DNA of 64,000 nt from Akebia trifoliata (GCA_017979445.1 CM030714.1:41954826-42018825), one strand, 5' to 3'; counted from the stretch's first letter, positions 26,900 to 38,867 are shown. Numbers and translations are program-made. The notes: generated from the sequence alone by a model not told the origin.

Positions 26900-27250
26900 A
26901 TCTAACGGTCAAAGTATCATTTTCATCTTATATAAGGGTTTTGCTAATTGCGATGGTAAAAGAAGAAGAAGGGTTGTGTTTGTAAGTTGGGGAAGAAGGA
27001 ATGGGAGCCGATCTCTCGGGAACACAGGGTATGGGAGTGATGGAAAGAAAATAAATTCGATTTGAATTTTGAAGAAGTTTTTAATTTTCTTTCCCACACC
27101 TCCCATGCCATAGGTTTCCGATTCTTCCTCCCTTTCCTTCCTTCTCCTTAAGAAGATTCACAGCCAACATCAGATGAAATATGTATGTAAGTAAAGGTAA
27201 TAAGTCAATTTGTGTTCTTCATTTGATTCTGTTTGAGAGAAATCTTGTAT
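26900..27250 (+). promoter_or_regulatory. Possible promoter and 5' UTR without a recognised gene
   Basis: CTTATATAAGGG near 26928 is a good TATA-like box. It is followed by GA-rich and then CT-rich stretches (27100-27160) of the kind seen in plant 5' UTRs, and by GTAAGT near 27186. No credible coding exon follows in the next kilobases, so this may be chance or a lost gene. Confidence 0.2.
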
Positions 27251-28451
27251 ATTATCTAATTTTTAATAGATCAGCATCAGATGGTTCTAACTTCTAAAGT
27301 ATCTTTGATTTTTTTGGGTCACAAAATTCTCCGAATATGGGATTATTTGATTAATTCGGTGTAATCATCGAATTAATCTATGACTTATCGATTGATTGCG
27401 ATTTATGGTAAAAATAAATGTACCCTCCATCCCCAAAATTTTATTTTCTTTAACATTCAAATCTCGAGAACGAAGTTGATTTTATTTATGGGGTTAAAGA
27501 TGATGGGTTTGGTAAGAAACCCAAAGACATCATTTGTATTTATATCGAAATTTTCGCCATTTTTTTGACGAAATTTTCTTGAATTATCAGAATTACCCAA
27601 ATTGAAGTCCCACCGAATAAGTTACTATGATTCTTCCCTTTCATTAGGTGTGAATTGATCGTGCTCGCTAATAGTATGATTACAATCCAGGTTTGCATTG
27701 TTGGTCATGTAGATCTTCTATTGTTGTTTTACTCATCATACATTTGTGAAATTTGAAAGGAAGTGAATGAGCTAACCGATCAATATATTTTACTTTTTAT
27801 AGCTTATTATTATTATAGGACCCTTTCTGATGGTTTACTTGCATAATTGAGATGAGAATTACCCAAAATATTGCAAAATGGATGAAGATTTGAAATCTAT
27901 GTTATTATTATTTTATTTTTATTATAAGAAATGTTTATTTCTCAATCTTCACTTTTATATTTTAATGGCAACTTCGATGTCAAATTGACATGGTATTCTA
28001 TTTAACATCATAAAAAATGAAATGAAATCATGAGGTGTAATACTGCACATGAGTTTTTGCTTGCCATTAATCAACACTGTAGCATTCTCAGAGTCGTGGA
28101 TTGAATTAGCAGAACTCATGGAGGCTTGAGGACATATTCTTTTCGATATACTAATTCTTAGTTCCTAGATTAGGTTTGTATTGGATGACATTATGTAGAT
28201 TCCATTTGAGGACTTCAATGCTTCTCTATTATTGAAAGAGGGTATCTTAAGGTGTGTGTGTAGGATGGACGGGAGTCAAGATCATGGCTAAACTTGGTTG
28301 TTAGTGCCTGTAATTTGTTTGTAAGAAAATGAAAAGAGAGGGTTGTTTATTTGTTTAATTTGGAAATCTAATGTAGATAAATGGTGTCTTTTCCCCCCTC
28401 TTATAAAGCTTTATTTGCCTTTTATTTAAGCTTTTGAATTTTATGATGAAT
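27251..28451. other. Intergenic, no feature seen
   Basis: AT-rich, non-repetitive-looking sequence. I found no coding exon or RNA gene on either strand. Confidence 0.4.
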
Positions 28452-28632
28452 AATGCTGATGTAACCTTAGGCTAGAACCTCATATCACACTTCTTGACGT
28501 GAAAGTGTATGGGAACCATAGATGCTTTTCATCGAGATACAAGTGAAAAAGCATCTATGGTTCCTATCCACTTTCACATAAAGAAGTGCGATTATGAAGT
28601 TCCAGCTTGAGGTCACTCCAGCACGACTCTTT
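28452..28632. mobile_element. Near-palindromic hairpin MITE, family F3
   Basis: About 180 bp fold into one hairpin. The left half contains CTTCTTGACGTGAAAGTGTA and AACCATAGATGCTTTTCATC. The right half contains GAAAAAGCATCTATGGTTCC and CACTTTCACATAAAGAAGTG. The loop is ATCGAGATACAAG. Copies are at 32270-32445 and 58190-58362, with partial copies near 25343, 55870 and 57430. Confidence 0.7.
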
Positions 28633-29189
28633 TATGATTTATATGTGGTGGTCCATGCCATCAAGCATATGGTGTTGTCTTTCCGTGTGAAGTGTGTGGT
28701 GCATTGTAGTTTGTATTAGTTTAGATGTTCGAGTGTTATAGTAAAGAATTTGAGTGGGAGGTAAATGTTTATATCGACTTATTAATTGATAGTTTTTTTT
28801 CCATCATATATACAACATGCTAATATTATTATAATTCTTTTCACTATGGATAATATCATGTTGTTGATGCTAGGTATCCTAACATGCATCTTCTTGTGTC
28901 GCAAGTGCAATATCATCTTCAAGATTATAAAAATGGTGGTAGGCAACTATTGATACCTAGAGTAATTCAATTATTATCATTGTTATATAATATATGCAAT
29001 CAAATTTTCCTTCGATGTGTTGAAGGCACATTTTTCAATATTATAAGTGGTTGTTCAATACTTTTCTTCCAAAAAAGAGGTGTATTGTAATGGCAATGGC
29101 ACTGTGCAAAATCTACAACTTCGTTCGAGTACAAAAGCGAGATGATTATTCTCGTTAGGCAAGCAAGGTGTTCGTGGTTATTAAAATTG
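28633..29189. other. Intergenic, no feature seen
   Basis: No coding exon, RNA gene or repeat recognised. The 68-codon frame at 28884-29090 has no motif. Confidence 0.4.
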
Positions 29190-29285
29190 AAGGTGGATTC
29201 AATGTGATTTGAACCTAGGTCGTGAGATCAACACTCCTCATGCCTTATCAACTTAGCTAAGATGGCATCAGGTTGTCCACTAACT
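29190..29285 (-). repeat. tRNA-derived SINE head
   Basis: On the minus strand, CTTAGCTAAGTTGATAAGGC (A box) is followed by TTGATCTCACGACC and then the B box TAGGTTCAAATCACA, with normal tRNA-like spacing. It lies against the 5' side of a LINE tail. Confidence 0.5.
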
Positions 29286-29605
29286 GCTCTGGTAGAGAAA
29301 GGATTTTGTGGAAGTTGGTTCCCTTTGTTATTTGTTGAGTCCTGTGGAAAGAAAGGAATGGGCGTACCTTTGACGGAAAGGAGTTGTCTTCTCAAGAGTT
29401 GTTTTGGAGTATTCTTGGTTTGTTATTTTCTTGGTGTGAACGGTTCTAGGAGTTTAGGGGTTTGTTTTTTGAGGATTTTGTGTTCAAGTGGGGTTTTGTT
29501 TGTTTTGAAAGGGAGTAGCTTGTTCGGTTTGTATCCTTCTGCGGACTTCTTGTCCTCTTTCTAATAAAACTTTCATTTATCAAAAAAAAGAAAAAAAAAA
29601 AGAAG
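29270..29605 (+). mobile_element. LINE 3' end with poly-A tail
   Basis: Plus-strand translation (with shifts) gives W-K-E-R-N-G-R-T-F near 29348-29375, the end of the reverse-transcriptase zinc-binding region of plant LINEs. It is followed by a T/G-rich 3' UTR, AATAAAAC near 29562 and an A-rich tail (29580-29602). It is strongly 5'-truncated, as is usual for LINEs. Confidence 0.55.
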
Positions 29606-32269
29606 AGGGCGCCTTCAAAGTGAGATGACGATTTGTTTTCTATTTATAAGAATGAAATGATGTGATGGAATGAGAATGATCAATTACTTATGAAAAACAT
29701 ATTGATGATTAACTAAGTAATAATGCACTTTTGTATCTGCGATAACGACAAAATTAGATGAATGCCTTTAGAAAAGGAATTAGAAATGAACTACATAGGT
29801 TCTATAGTTGAACTTAATTCGATCTAGTTTTTCGACTTTTCTCTCTCAATCTGTCAATCGAAGGAGATCGATCAAATCAAAGGGTTTTCATTGAATGTCG
29901 AACTAGTCTCTTCGGTGGGTTCACTTTCTTTTCTCCTCCGTTTTGCAATGAAACTCACTATAGTGCTCTTTTATAGAAAATTGTAGGTTTTTTTTTTTTT
30001 TGTTATCTTTGGTGATATTTCGTGAAATTCCCTACGATCCTATTACATTCTTCTTCCTTTAATACTAATTATAATTTGGAGTATTATGGACCATTGTAAT
30101 TAGTGATTATAATCTTGCTTTTGCTGCTGTATGTGAAATTATGGCTATTTTAGAATTATGATTGCCATTTTGAAGTATTGTTTTTTTTTTTTTTTTGTTT
30201 AACAGTTTTTGTGATTAATTACTAAATACTATAACAAACATAAGCTATCTCCTTCTATTTTTATCTTAGGTTATCGATTCATTATTTATTTGATTTTGGA
30301 GATTGGAGATTGATTCAAGGTAGCAAAACATGTTATCGGGTTTTCACAATCCCTTGCATATATTCTCCTCTGTCAAATCCAGCTTGAATCAGCTTCTTAG
30401 GCTCTCTCATTCTCTCTTCTCATACACCCTCTTATGAGTCTTGGCTGTCAATTTTTAGTTTGCAGAGCTGTGGTGAGAGTGTATTTTTAGATTTCATTTA
30501 CTGTTTCTGTGTCGAATGTGGTGAGAGTGTGTATACGTAGACCATATGCCAGAGAGAATTCATCATCAAGAGTATAGGATTATTGAGCAGGGCCCCACCC
30601 AAAAGGTTGCATGCCTGAGTGACAAATCCAGATAAAGTAGGCAATTTGAATAGGAATAAGGATGGATTAAGTAAAAAATCCATATGGTATAGTTTCCTTA
30701 ATTTACTCATACGTTGAGTATGATTTAATGTCTGCAGTAACATGAAAAGAAGGGTTCTCCACAGAGTGAGTAGTCTTATCTATTGCACCATTGCGCTGGA
30801 ATGGTGTGTGATTTGGAGTACATATCTAAAGAGAAACAGAGGAATTTTTATATATATATTTTTTGCTTGCTCAAGCAAAATGTATTAAATAAAAATAAAC
30901 TTGATTACAAATCTAGGGGAAGACCCTTAAAGAAAGAATGGATTACAAACAAGGAAATCCTCTTCAAGACCTAATAAAATAACTCGAATGGATGTAAAGA
31001 AATGAAATTGACAATAAGCATGTCAGAACATTCTAAGATCTCATCAATACATAGAGATAAACTAGACCCCCTCTCTACCAAGAAGATCTATCTTCATGAT
31101 CTGGATTTTGTGCCAATCGAAGGGCCCAGATACGACCAAGAGTTTTTTTTTTTCCTTGGTTTACTCTTTTTTGATCTTCTTTCCATTCACCTCTTCAGAG
31201 TAAACCATCCCGGTAAAGTCACTCTTTGATTCCTTCATCAACTCAAGAGCTTCCTATGCTTCAGATTTGTTATTTGGATCCTCTTCCATCTTTAAGGCTT
31301 GATATGGGTTTTAGAACAACTAAATTGGAATATCCAAAACTGGTCGAATTGTAAAAGAAACAGAGAAATATAAGGATCATTCTCATATATGAAGTATTTA
31401 AACACAGCAATTGACACTTTTTCATTCCAAGATGAGGATCTTGTTTGACTGGAATAGTTGATATTTTACATTTTTTACCGTGCTTTACACATACAAAAGC
31501 TCACTGAATTAGTGTATATCAAGTAACACATGTCATGCATTGATAATATTTGATCCATTAGACAGCTGATCTTTAACCAAGCTCACAAGACCAATGAGAT
31601 GGGGGACATTGAACAAGTTGGGTCGGCAAAGGGATTTGGTGTGATTTTTGCACACGAGTAAGAGCTAGGTTTATTGGGATCCAGTCGAGCACGATTCGAA
31701 CTTTAATAATGGATTACTGTTGAGGCAACTGATTCTGGCCTTTTACTTGTATATAAGGTCATGTTGAATATTGATCATGTGCAATAAAGAGCTAATTAGG
31801 TCTGAACTGTTATCCTGTTTTAGAAAGCATTGATTTTCTTCCAAAATTTCATCCTTTTATGTTTGCAAAAAATCCTGTCTTGTTCTTGAACATCTTATTA
31901 CGTTTAATTGAATTTGTTTTCTGAAGAATGGTTGGTTTTTTTTTTGAATTCTGAACAGTAGCTGATTATTTTTATTTCATATTATCATGAAAAGACTTGT
32001 ATTATACATGGATTTCGTCTTGTGAGTTGTAGAAATCCTTTTTGTAACCATGTATTTGTGGAAAAATTTGATTTGCAGTATGCCCTTGCTTTTCCATGGT
32101 TCCTTTATGTGCGCTCACCAATCATCTCTCACTTAGGTTGCAACTTGCCTTCTCATGGCATGATTGTTAGTTGCTTAGGTCATTCTACTTGGTTTTCTTG
32201 TTTCCAAAATGAGTTGTATTCACTTTGTAGAAATGGAAAATCTTGTGCCACTATATTTTTTGTTTGACT
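29606..32269. other. Intergenic, no gene recognised
   Basis: It contains T-runs near 29988-30001 and 30180-30198. Frames of 60-80 codons are present on both strands, but none shows a family motif, a sensible splice context or coding-like composition. There is no clear transposon boundary. An AATAAAAATAAA-rich tract near 30888 could be another old LINE tail. Confidence 0.4.
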
Positions 32270-32445
32270 AATGCTGAAGTGACCTCAAGATTGTACCTCA
32301 CATCGCACATCTTGACGTGAAAGTATGTAGGAACCATATATACTTTTTGACTTGAATCTCGATAAAAGCATCTATGGTTCATACACACTTTCACGTCAAG
32401 ATGTGCGATATGAGGTACAATCTTGATGTCACTCCCGCAGGACTC
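32270..32445. mobile_element. Near-perfect hairpin MITE, family F3
   Basis: This is the best-preserved F3 copy. CTCAAGATTGTACCTCACAT and CGCACATCTTGACGTGAAAG on the left are matched almost base for base by the right half (CTTTCACGTCAAGATGTGCG and ATGAGGTACAATCTTGATGT). A transcript would form a stem of about 75 bp with a short loop near GAATCTCGATAAAAGC. Confidence 0.8.
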
Positions 32446-32939
32446 TTTTTGTTTACTCTTATATTATTTTCACTCCTTATTGAGATTGGATTTACTATCA
32501 TACACAGAATGATGGGATACCGTAGTTGTAAACAAGGAAGTAGACACTGAATTCATTTGCATGGGGCCTACCTAGTGAACCCCAACTTGATTCTGATTGC
32601 TTTTTTGGGTCTTAATTGCTTTTTGAGATTTTCAAAATTTCCTCTCTGCCAAAGTTTAGTCATCTTTTTTTTTCAATGGTACCCCTTGAGTTTTCAAAGT
32701 GATGATGCACCCCTTGACCATGATCTTCTACTAGGAATTCAACTTATTGATTCATTGCAGGATTCCATCATCAGTGGGGTTTGGTTGAAGGGGTACTTCA
32801 GTCATTTTCTCTCTCATATGGTCAAGGGGTATGTAATCGGTTTAAAAATGTATGGGTTCTACCATCAATAGGTTTTCGAAGAGGTTGAAGAGGTGAATCC
32901 ACTCATTTTTTGTTAGTCTATCATAGAAGACCATGGTCA

Positions 32940-34340
32940 TGGCTGAATCAGTTAGACAAACCTCTAAATAAGTGAACTTAGAACCTCCAACCCCACAAGC
33001 AGCTAATGATCAAGTCCAGCTTGAAGTTAATGAGAAAGAGGAGGAATGTATTGTCTTAAGAGGAAAGAAAACATGCTATAAAATTCAGCTCGTAAGAAGG
33101 GCTCAGAGGGTAATCTAGTTGGCCATAAACAAGACCCTCCAATATATATATCTGGAGAATGAAATTATGGAATGGGAGGAGGAACAATCCTTACTAGTAG
33201 CTTTAGTTATCTGTGATCCAATCTCTTCGATGCTTAAAAGGCCTTTCAGATTCTTCAACCATTAGGCAGATGAAGCTGATTTCTTGAGTATTGTGATGGA
33301 GTAATGGAATCCTTTGTTTCAAGTCCTTATAAAACTGAAGATAGTTAAGGCTACACTAAGATCATGGGTTGGCAGATCATTTGGCAATAATGAGGCTTCA
33401 GTATGCCATTCTCAAGGAGGACCTTGGGTGGTTCAAGAAGAAATTCAAAATGATCCCTTGAATAAAGATCTGGGTCGTAAGGAGAAAAGTGAAGCCAAAG
33501 AAATTCAAAGTGCTAGAGATTGTCTGCCTCTAGTGGAGATGATGACAACAAGAAAGACTTGAATTTGTTAGGTTTGTCCTCAATTGCATCTATGTCTATT
33601 GGATTAGTCTATACATCCCCCCAAAGAAAATCATTAGAGCGATTGAAGCCAAATGCAACAAATTCATCTGGGCAAAACTCGGTTTCATGTCTCGTCTCGT
33701 CCTTGCCAGATACCGAGTTGTCTCGGACGAGTTTTCCGATACGTTCGAGACGTCTTGTTCAACAATGAGAAAAATGAACGTGGGGTTTTAAATCTGTCTG
33801 ATACATTGACTTGTCCGTCCGTCTCGTTCGTGCCTGATTCTGAGATGACTCGTGTGATACGTCTCGGATGAGTTTTGAAACCATGGCGATAACAAGAAAG
33901 TTTCCCCAGTCAACTAGTATATAATGGCAAAGCCAAATGATGAAAGGGGTACATCATTGAGGACTTATCCAGTGGAATAGGCAGCAATCACAAAATTTGT
34001 GGGCCTTTGTTTCTAGTGCTGGGAGTTTATGGGTTGCACTGATCAAGGACAAATGAACTATGAAGATCCCGAAGGATTGCTCATGGATTTGGAAAAAGAT
34101 TCTCAAAGCAACATCCAAGGCTCATAAGATATACTTTAGCTCAGTATATCCAAGATGTTCAATTCATCTTCTCGTTCAGATACAAAACCAATAGGGCTAA
34201 CGTGGCTCTCATGCAAGTCCAAGGCGATCTTGAAATCATGCCATGTAACTTTCCTACAACTTAATTGATGAGAATTATTTGTGAGGATGCTAGGGGGCAA
34301 TCCTACGTAAGGTCGTAGGCCTTTTTTTCCCCCATGTTTC
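32940..34340 (+). mobile_element. L1-like LINE relic, interrupted by an F5 element
   Basis: Between 33300 and 33520 the plus strand encodes KLKIVKATLRSWVGRSFGN and a following acidic/basic stretch. This matches the K-L-K-x-x-K-x-x-L-R-x-W-x-x-x-x-F-G-N segment between the endonuclease and polymerase of plant LINEs. At 34010-34140 there is S-L-W-V-A-L-I-K-D-K then K-D-C-S-W-I-W-K-K-I, as in the region before the zinc-binding end. The polymerase core is missing. An F5 TIR element sits between the two parts. Stops are present throughout. Confidence 0.5.
33664..33885. mobile_element. Short TIR element, family F5
   Basis: The left end AAAACTCGGTTTCATGTCTC mirrors the right end GATGAGTTTTGAAACCATGG. 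GTCTCGTCTCG/CGAGACG words are repeated inside. It lies within the LINE relic, so it is younger than that insertion. Confidence 0.55.
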
Positions 34341-35404
34341 CTTTAGCTTAGTAAGTTGCCACAACCATTGATTACCTTTCAAATAAAATTCAAAAAATTA
34401 TCTCGAATATTCATCGTGGAGATTTTTCTGCACAACCCTTTAGACTTGTGTTGATGTAGAAGATTATCTTTAGATCAACTTTGATTAAGTTTCCAGCTGC
34501 TTTGTCATCTCTGTGTGATGCTTCATAAAGAGTTTTCGTTGATCAAGTCAGTAATGTTTTGTGTAATAAATATAAAATTTAGGTGTAAATGAGCATAGTA
34601 AATGTTTAAGTGTTCAACTACCTTACCTTCTTCAATTTTAATATTTACAGTATTGAGTGAACGAACGTGTGTCATGATGTTACTGGAATATCCATGTGAT
34701 TAATATGTGGATTTATATGTGAATTCATTTCATGCTGAACTGATTTGTTTAGGTGAAAAGTGATTTTTGGTTAGTTTGTGTAAACATCTTGAAAATCATT
34801 GAATGTTGATAAGGTGTTTATTTTGATATAATTGATCGAGCACAAGGTGGTGTTAGAGATTTGTTTTATTTAATTGATATTTATGTCGAGTTAATTTTTA
34901 ATCATTTTTTCTTTAAATATGACTGTTAAGATTTTATTTATTTATTATTCTGTGTTTTTCCCCCTTATTAGAATATATTTCTCATTTCTGAGAAGAAAAT
35001 TGCTTGGATATCTTATTTTTCTGACCATGAGAAAGATCATTTATTCTATGATTTATGAAAATAAATTCCGAGCTTTTATATAATACAGTAATACACATGT
35101 TACTGGATTTCATCAATGTCGAAATGGAGGATACTCGAGTTCCATGGCATTTTTAATGTTTTTATTTTTATATTTTTATAATCAAGATCTCAAAATGTAG
35201 CACTTATCCGGACAATAGATGAGAATTGAAGATGTTCATTTGTCATCCGTCCATCACTCTCTTCTTCTTCATTTGTTATCAACTAAAGTGAGATACTAGA
35301 ATGATCAATTGTATTTCCTTTCTTGAGGTGGTGTTTTTTGAAATATCAGTTGAATCTGATTTACTCATTTGGGTTGTTCATCTTACAAATATAACCAATA
35401 ACAA
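34341..35404. other. Intergenic, no feature seen
   Basis: AT-rich sequence without recognisable genes or repeats. Confidence 0.4.
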
Positions 35405-35790
35405 TAAGGGTAGTGTTCAAGGGCAAACTTTTTAGCAAACTTTTTGGCAAAACATTTTTCAAAACATGGGTTAGAGGTTTTGGAATGGGCTGATTTTTGG
35501 TGAGGATGATCTCTACGGTGAGTAGATCATCCTCACCAAAAATCAGCCCATTCCAAAACTTCTAACCCTTGTTTACCAGTTGAAAAATCGTGGACCGTCC
35601 ATTTTTTGTAAACTGTTTTTGATGGGGTTAGAAGTTTTGGAATGGGCTGATTTTTGGTGATGATGATCTCCTCACCATAGAGATCATCATCACCAAAAAT
35701 CAGCCCATTCCAAAATCTCTAACTCATGTTTTGAAAAATGTTTTGCCAAAAAGTTTGCTAAAAAGTTGGCCATTGAGCGCCCCCCTAACA
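35405..35790. mobile_element. Multi-hairpin MITE, family F2 (well preserved)
   Basis: The outer ends GCAAACTTTTTAGCAAACTT and AAGTTTGCTAAAAAGTTGGC are inverted. There are two internal hairpins, each built of GGGCTGATTTTTGGTGAGGA-like sequence and its complement (35487-35555 and 35640-35712). The centre contains CCGTCCATTTTTTGTAAACTG. It can fold either as two separate hairpins or as one long one. No coding capacity. Confidence 0.75.
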
Positions 35791-36039
35791 ATAATTGTAT
35801 CTTTTCCGTACAAATTTTTGGTGGGTGTGATGGTGGTGTTAGAGCTATGTTTCAGCGTGGCCCACGATTTGGATTACTTTAGTGACATGGGATCCTAAGT
35901 TTTAAAAAATGGTAAATTGGTAATCCAATATTACTAGAACTTTAATAGAAATCCTCTTTAAACGTATTTTTTGAAAAAGGATTCTAGGCCTTCTTCTCTA
36001 ATCTATATATATGAGGATATAATTAAAAATAAAAATCTC

Positions 36040-36075
36040 AAGAGAGAGAGAGAGAGAGGAGGAGGAGGAGCAGGA
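36040..36075. repeat. (GA)n / (GGA)n microsatellite
   Basis: AGAGAGAGAGAG run followed by GGAGGAGGAG. Confidence 0.85.
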
Positions 36076-36079
36076 GAAG

Positions 36080-37330
36080 AGTTTAAATATCTCATCAACT
36101 TTGTTTCTTCTTTGAGAAATTATTGTTCCTCAAGTTGTAGCACAATGTGAAGAGAATGAACAACATTTAATGGAAATGGTTCACCACCAATTTATCATCA
36201 ATGAAGTTGTAGAATTACCATAGCTGACATCTCGTATAAGATCTCTCAAAGAAAAGGGTCCTGCCAATTTAGATGGCAACATATAGGAATTTAATTTTGA
36301 TTTTGGAATTAAGAAGGTTCCAGTTTCGTTTTCACAAATCGTAAAAAGCAATGATTTCTCTAAATGGATTTACGCTCTAAGAGAAGAGTTGAAATCAATA
36401 GATCAAAATTATGTTGGGGATGTCATCAAATTTCGTATTAGATGTAAGAAAGTCAAGTGTAAAAAGGTCTTTAAGATTAAGAGTGACGTTAAAAGTAATA
36501 TTGAATGATTCAAAGTCAGATTAATGGCTAATGACTTCACTTACTTAAAAGAAAGAATTCATTTTAAGTAAACCATCTAGTCAAAAGGGATTCCTTAAAG
36601 ATCATTAAGAGCAACGTCAGATGGAAGTGGAGACATGAATGAGAGGTTTGGATGAGGAAATCTACACAGGACAATGTGACAAATTCTGATTAAATAGGTT
36701 TAGTATGAAGTCCTGTTTAATTAGTAGTGGGCTCATCGTGAAAAGTGATAAGTTCAATATTAAGAAATGCCTAAGGTGGGTTTATTGACTCATAGTTCGG
36801 TTGGTTTGACACATTGCAAAACAACTTTGAGGTCATGGGTTCAAGTCCAACTTACCTATAATCAAAAAAATAAAAAAAGGGAAAAGAAATACCTAATGAA
36901 TGAGTTAGAAAAGAATCAAATAAAGAATTATATGCTCATTTATAGGACGTTGGATTAATTAGATGTGTTTGGTTAGACATATTCAAATTTGTTGGATACC
37001 CCACTAATAAGAAGTCGCAATTGTTTTCGTGTTCTTATTTGTTGGTGGGGCCATTTGTGGAATAACGTGAATGATGACTATTATTGCTTCATCCTCAGTT
37101 CGTGGTATATTTTAAGACTACGAATTCTGCTCTTTGGTTGCATAATTTTATCTCAGGACTTAGTATTATCCATTCTATTATCAAGTCATCGAAGTTACAG
37201 AAGTTCTATTGTGACTGTACTGACTCTATTTTCTTCTTTAAATGATGGCTAGTACTTGAATGTTGTGAAACACATAAAACTCAAGTACTTGATGTGGATA
37301 AGAAGAGTTTAGAACAACTAAAGTCAATTG
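36080..37330 (+). mobile_element. Ty1-copia relic: reverse transcriptase and RNase H parts
   Basis: From 36340 to 36550 the plus strand, across shifts, gives FSKWIYALREELKSIDQN and then K-C-K-K-V-F-K-I-K-S-D-V-K-S-N-I-E. This is the start of a copia reverse transcriptase. The EEIYTGQ block follows near 36654. From 37000 to 37230, S-A-L-W-L-H-N-F-I-S-G-L and K-F-Y-C-D-C-T-D-S are copia RNase H blocks. Catalytic parts between them are missing and several stops are present. A SINE at 36772-36880 separates the two parts. Confidence 0.65.
36772..36880 (+). repeat. tRNA-derived SINE with A-rich tail
   Basis: The A-box-like CATAGTTCGGTTGGTTTGAC is followed by the B-box TGGGTTCAAGTCCAAC with tRNA-like spacing. 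Then comes a short unique part and an AATCAAAAAAATAAAAAAAG tail. It lies inside the copia relic. Confidence 0.6.
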
Positions 37331-37787
37331 ACATTATTATTGTGCAAATAAAATTATTTTGATTTTCCTATTTCAAATCATATGCATTTACTAAAATATG
37401 CCATCCCTATGGCACATGCATCCTTTTTGGGGTTAAGGATAAAAGGGTAAAAGAGAAAAAATAATAAAATTGAAAGAATATTATTAAAAAAAAATTCTTT
37501 GGATTAAAAGAGTAAAACAGAAAAAAATAATTAAGTTGGAGATGTTTTAATAAGAAAGGAGGGGGGAAGAGGACAGACAATAAAATTAGAGGGATAATAT
37601 TAAAAAATAGTGGAAGAAAAAAGAGAATAAAGTTATGGGTATTTTTGTTAAAAAAAGAAGGAAAAGGTTAAAGGTAAAACTTGTCATGGAGTTGTTTGTT
37701 CGCGTATAAATCTTAAGACAAAGAGTGTCGGACCCACCATTGTAATTTATTATATAGATTTTATGTTTGAATGTATCAATACCAGTG
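37331..37787. other. Intergenic, A-rich, no feature seen
   Basis: Purine-rich tracts (37440-37670) without coding potential. Confidence 0.4.
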
Positions 37788-38630
37788 TTTTAAAAACCCG
37801 ACTAGATCGGACGACTCAACCAGGTCTGACCGAATTTTTTAACATCTCGTTAAGAACTGATATTCGGTAATTTTGTCCTTTTTTTTTTTGATAAGTGTAA
37901 TATATTGATTGAAAGAGACAAAATACAAAGAGGCCGAGAAAGCCTCTAAACAAACTACAAATCAAAAAGAAATTAAAGCATCAAAGACTACATAAAGAGT
38001 TCCATCTAAAAACGAAGTCATCAAAAGTAATCCCCTTGAACTCAATGTTCTACTTCGCCCAAAGGTATAACAAGCCCAAAATCTCCAAGAATGAGCCGTG
38101 GGAGCTTCTCATCTTATTGTTAAACACCCTGTTATTTCTCTCATTCCACACCCCCTAAGCAATAGCCGAGGGAAGAATAGCCCACAAGAATCTTTTTCTG
38201 GAAGAGAAAACATTACTGGCCCACCCTTCTAACAACAAGGAGAACTTACAAGGAATGACCCACTGAATACGAAAAAGACCAAGGAATAATGACCAAATTT
38301 GATGAGAGAATGTACAATAATAAACCTTCTTACACTGGGGTGTTAGTTTCAAATTTATTTTAAATGCGTCAGCTATTAAAGACTGGAGTGACCCAACATG
38401 CCATTTTTCTCTTTCAAGGTTGATGTTATAATTTTTAGTCAAATTACCATTTATAAAAGAATACATTATTTAAACAAATTTATTACTACTTAATTATTTA
38501 TCATATGTTAAGTTTTTATTTATTTATTATTTTTTTGTGTGAAAAGATACCATCTAATAGTATAATGATTATGAAATTTTCATATATATAATTAGAAATC
38601 GGTCCAATCAGATGAACCCCTGGTCGGACC
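37788..38630. mobile_element. TIR element, family F5, carrying a LINE fragment
   Basis: The left part reads GTGTTTTAAAAACCCGACTA, with GGACGACTCAACCAGGTCTG. The right part carries ATCGGTCCAATCAGATGAAC and CTGGTCGGACC, an inverted relative of the left subterminal sequence. The interior is mostly a minus-strand LINE tail. The ends are less well conserved than in the 21833 copy. Confidence 0.4.
37880..38466 (-). mobile_element. LINE C-terminus (zinc-binding region) relic
   Basis: The minus strand from 38466 has a 103-codon open part containing H-Q-I-W-S-L-F-L-G-L-F-R-I-Q-W-V and R-F-L-W-A-I-L-P-S-A-I-A. After a stop this continues W-N-E-R-N-N-R-V-F (38145-38120). This is the reverse-transcriptase zinc-binding end of plant LINEs. 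The 3' side ends in an A-rich tail on the minus strand near 37870-37890 (T-run on plus). Confidence 0.65.
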
Positions 38631-38867
38631 CTAAAGAATTTATCCCAAAATTACTTGGTGAGTGTATATCTCCTTGTTCAATGTGATATTAGAGCAATAC
38701 TAATTCTAAAAATTCAGAGAAATTTGTGAGAATGCATGCACAAAATAAAAAAGAAGGTAACTCCAAAATAAAATAAAAAAAATTCATTAACCATAAATTT
38801 ATTGTTTTTTTGTTTTGTTTTTTTTCAATATATAATCCAACCTAAAGCAAATAATTAAAAATAAAAT

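Noticed and set aside
26900..29090. A host gene between 26.9 and 29.1 kb, started by the TATA box near 26928.
   Set aside because: No exon with protein-like sequence could be found on the plus strand. I kept only a low-confidence promoter note.
29190..36880. tRNA genes at 29190-29285 and 36772-36880.
   Set aside because: The A and B boxes are present, but the acceptor stems do not pair and A-rich tails follow, so they are SINE heads and not tRNA genes.
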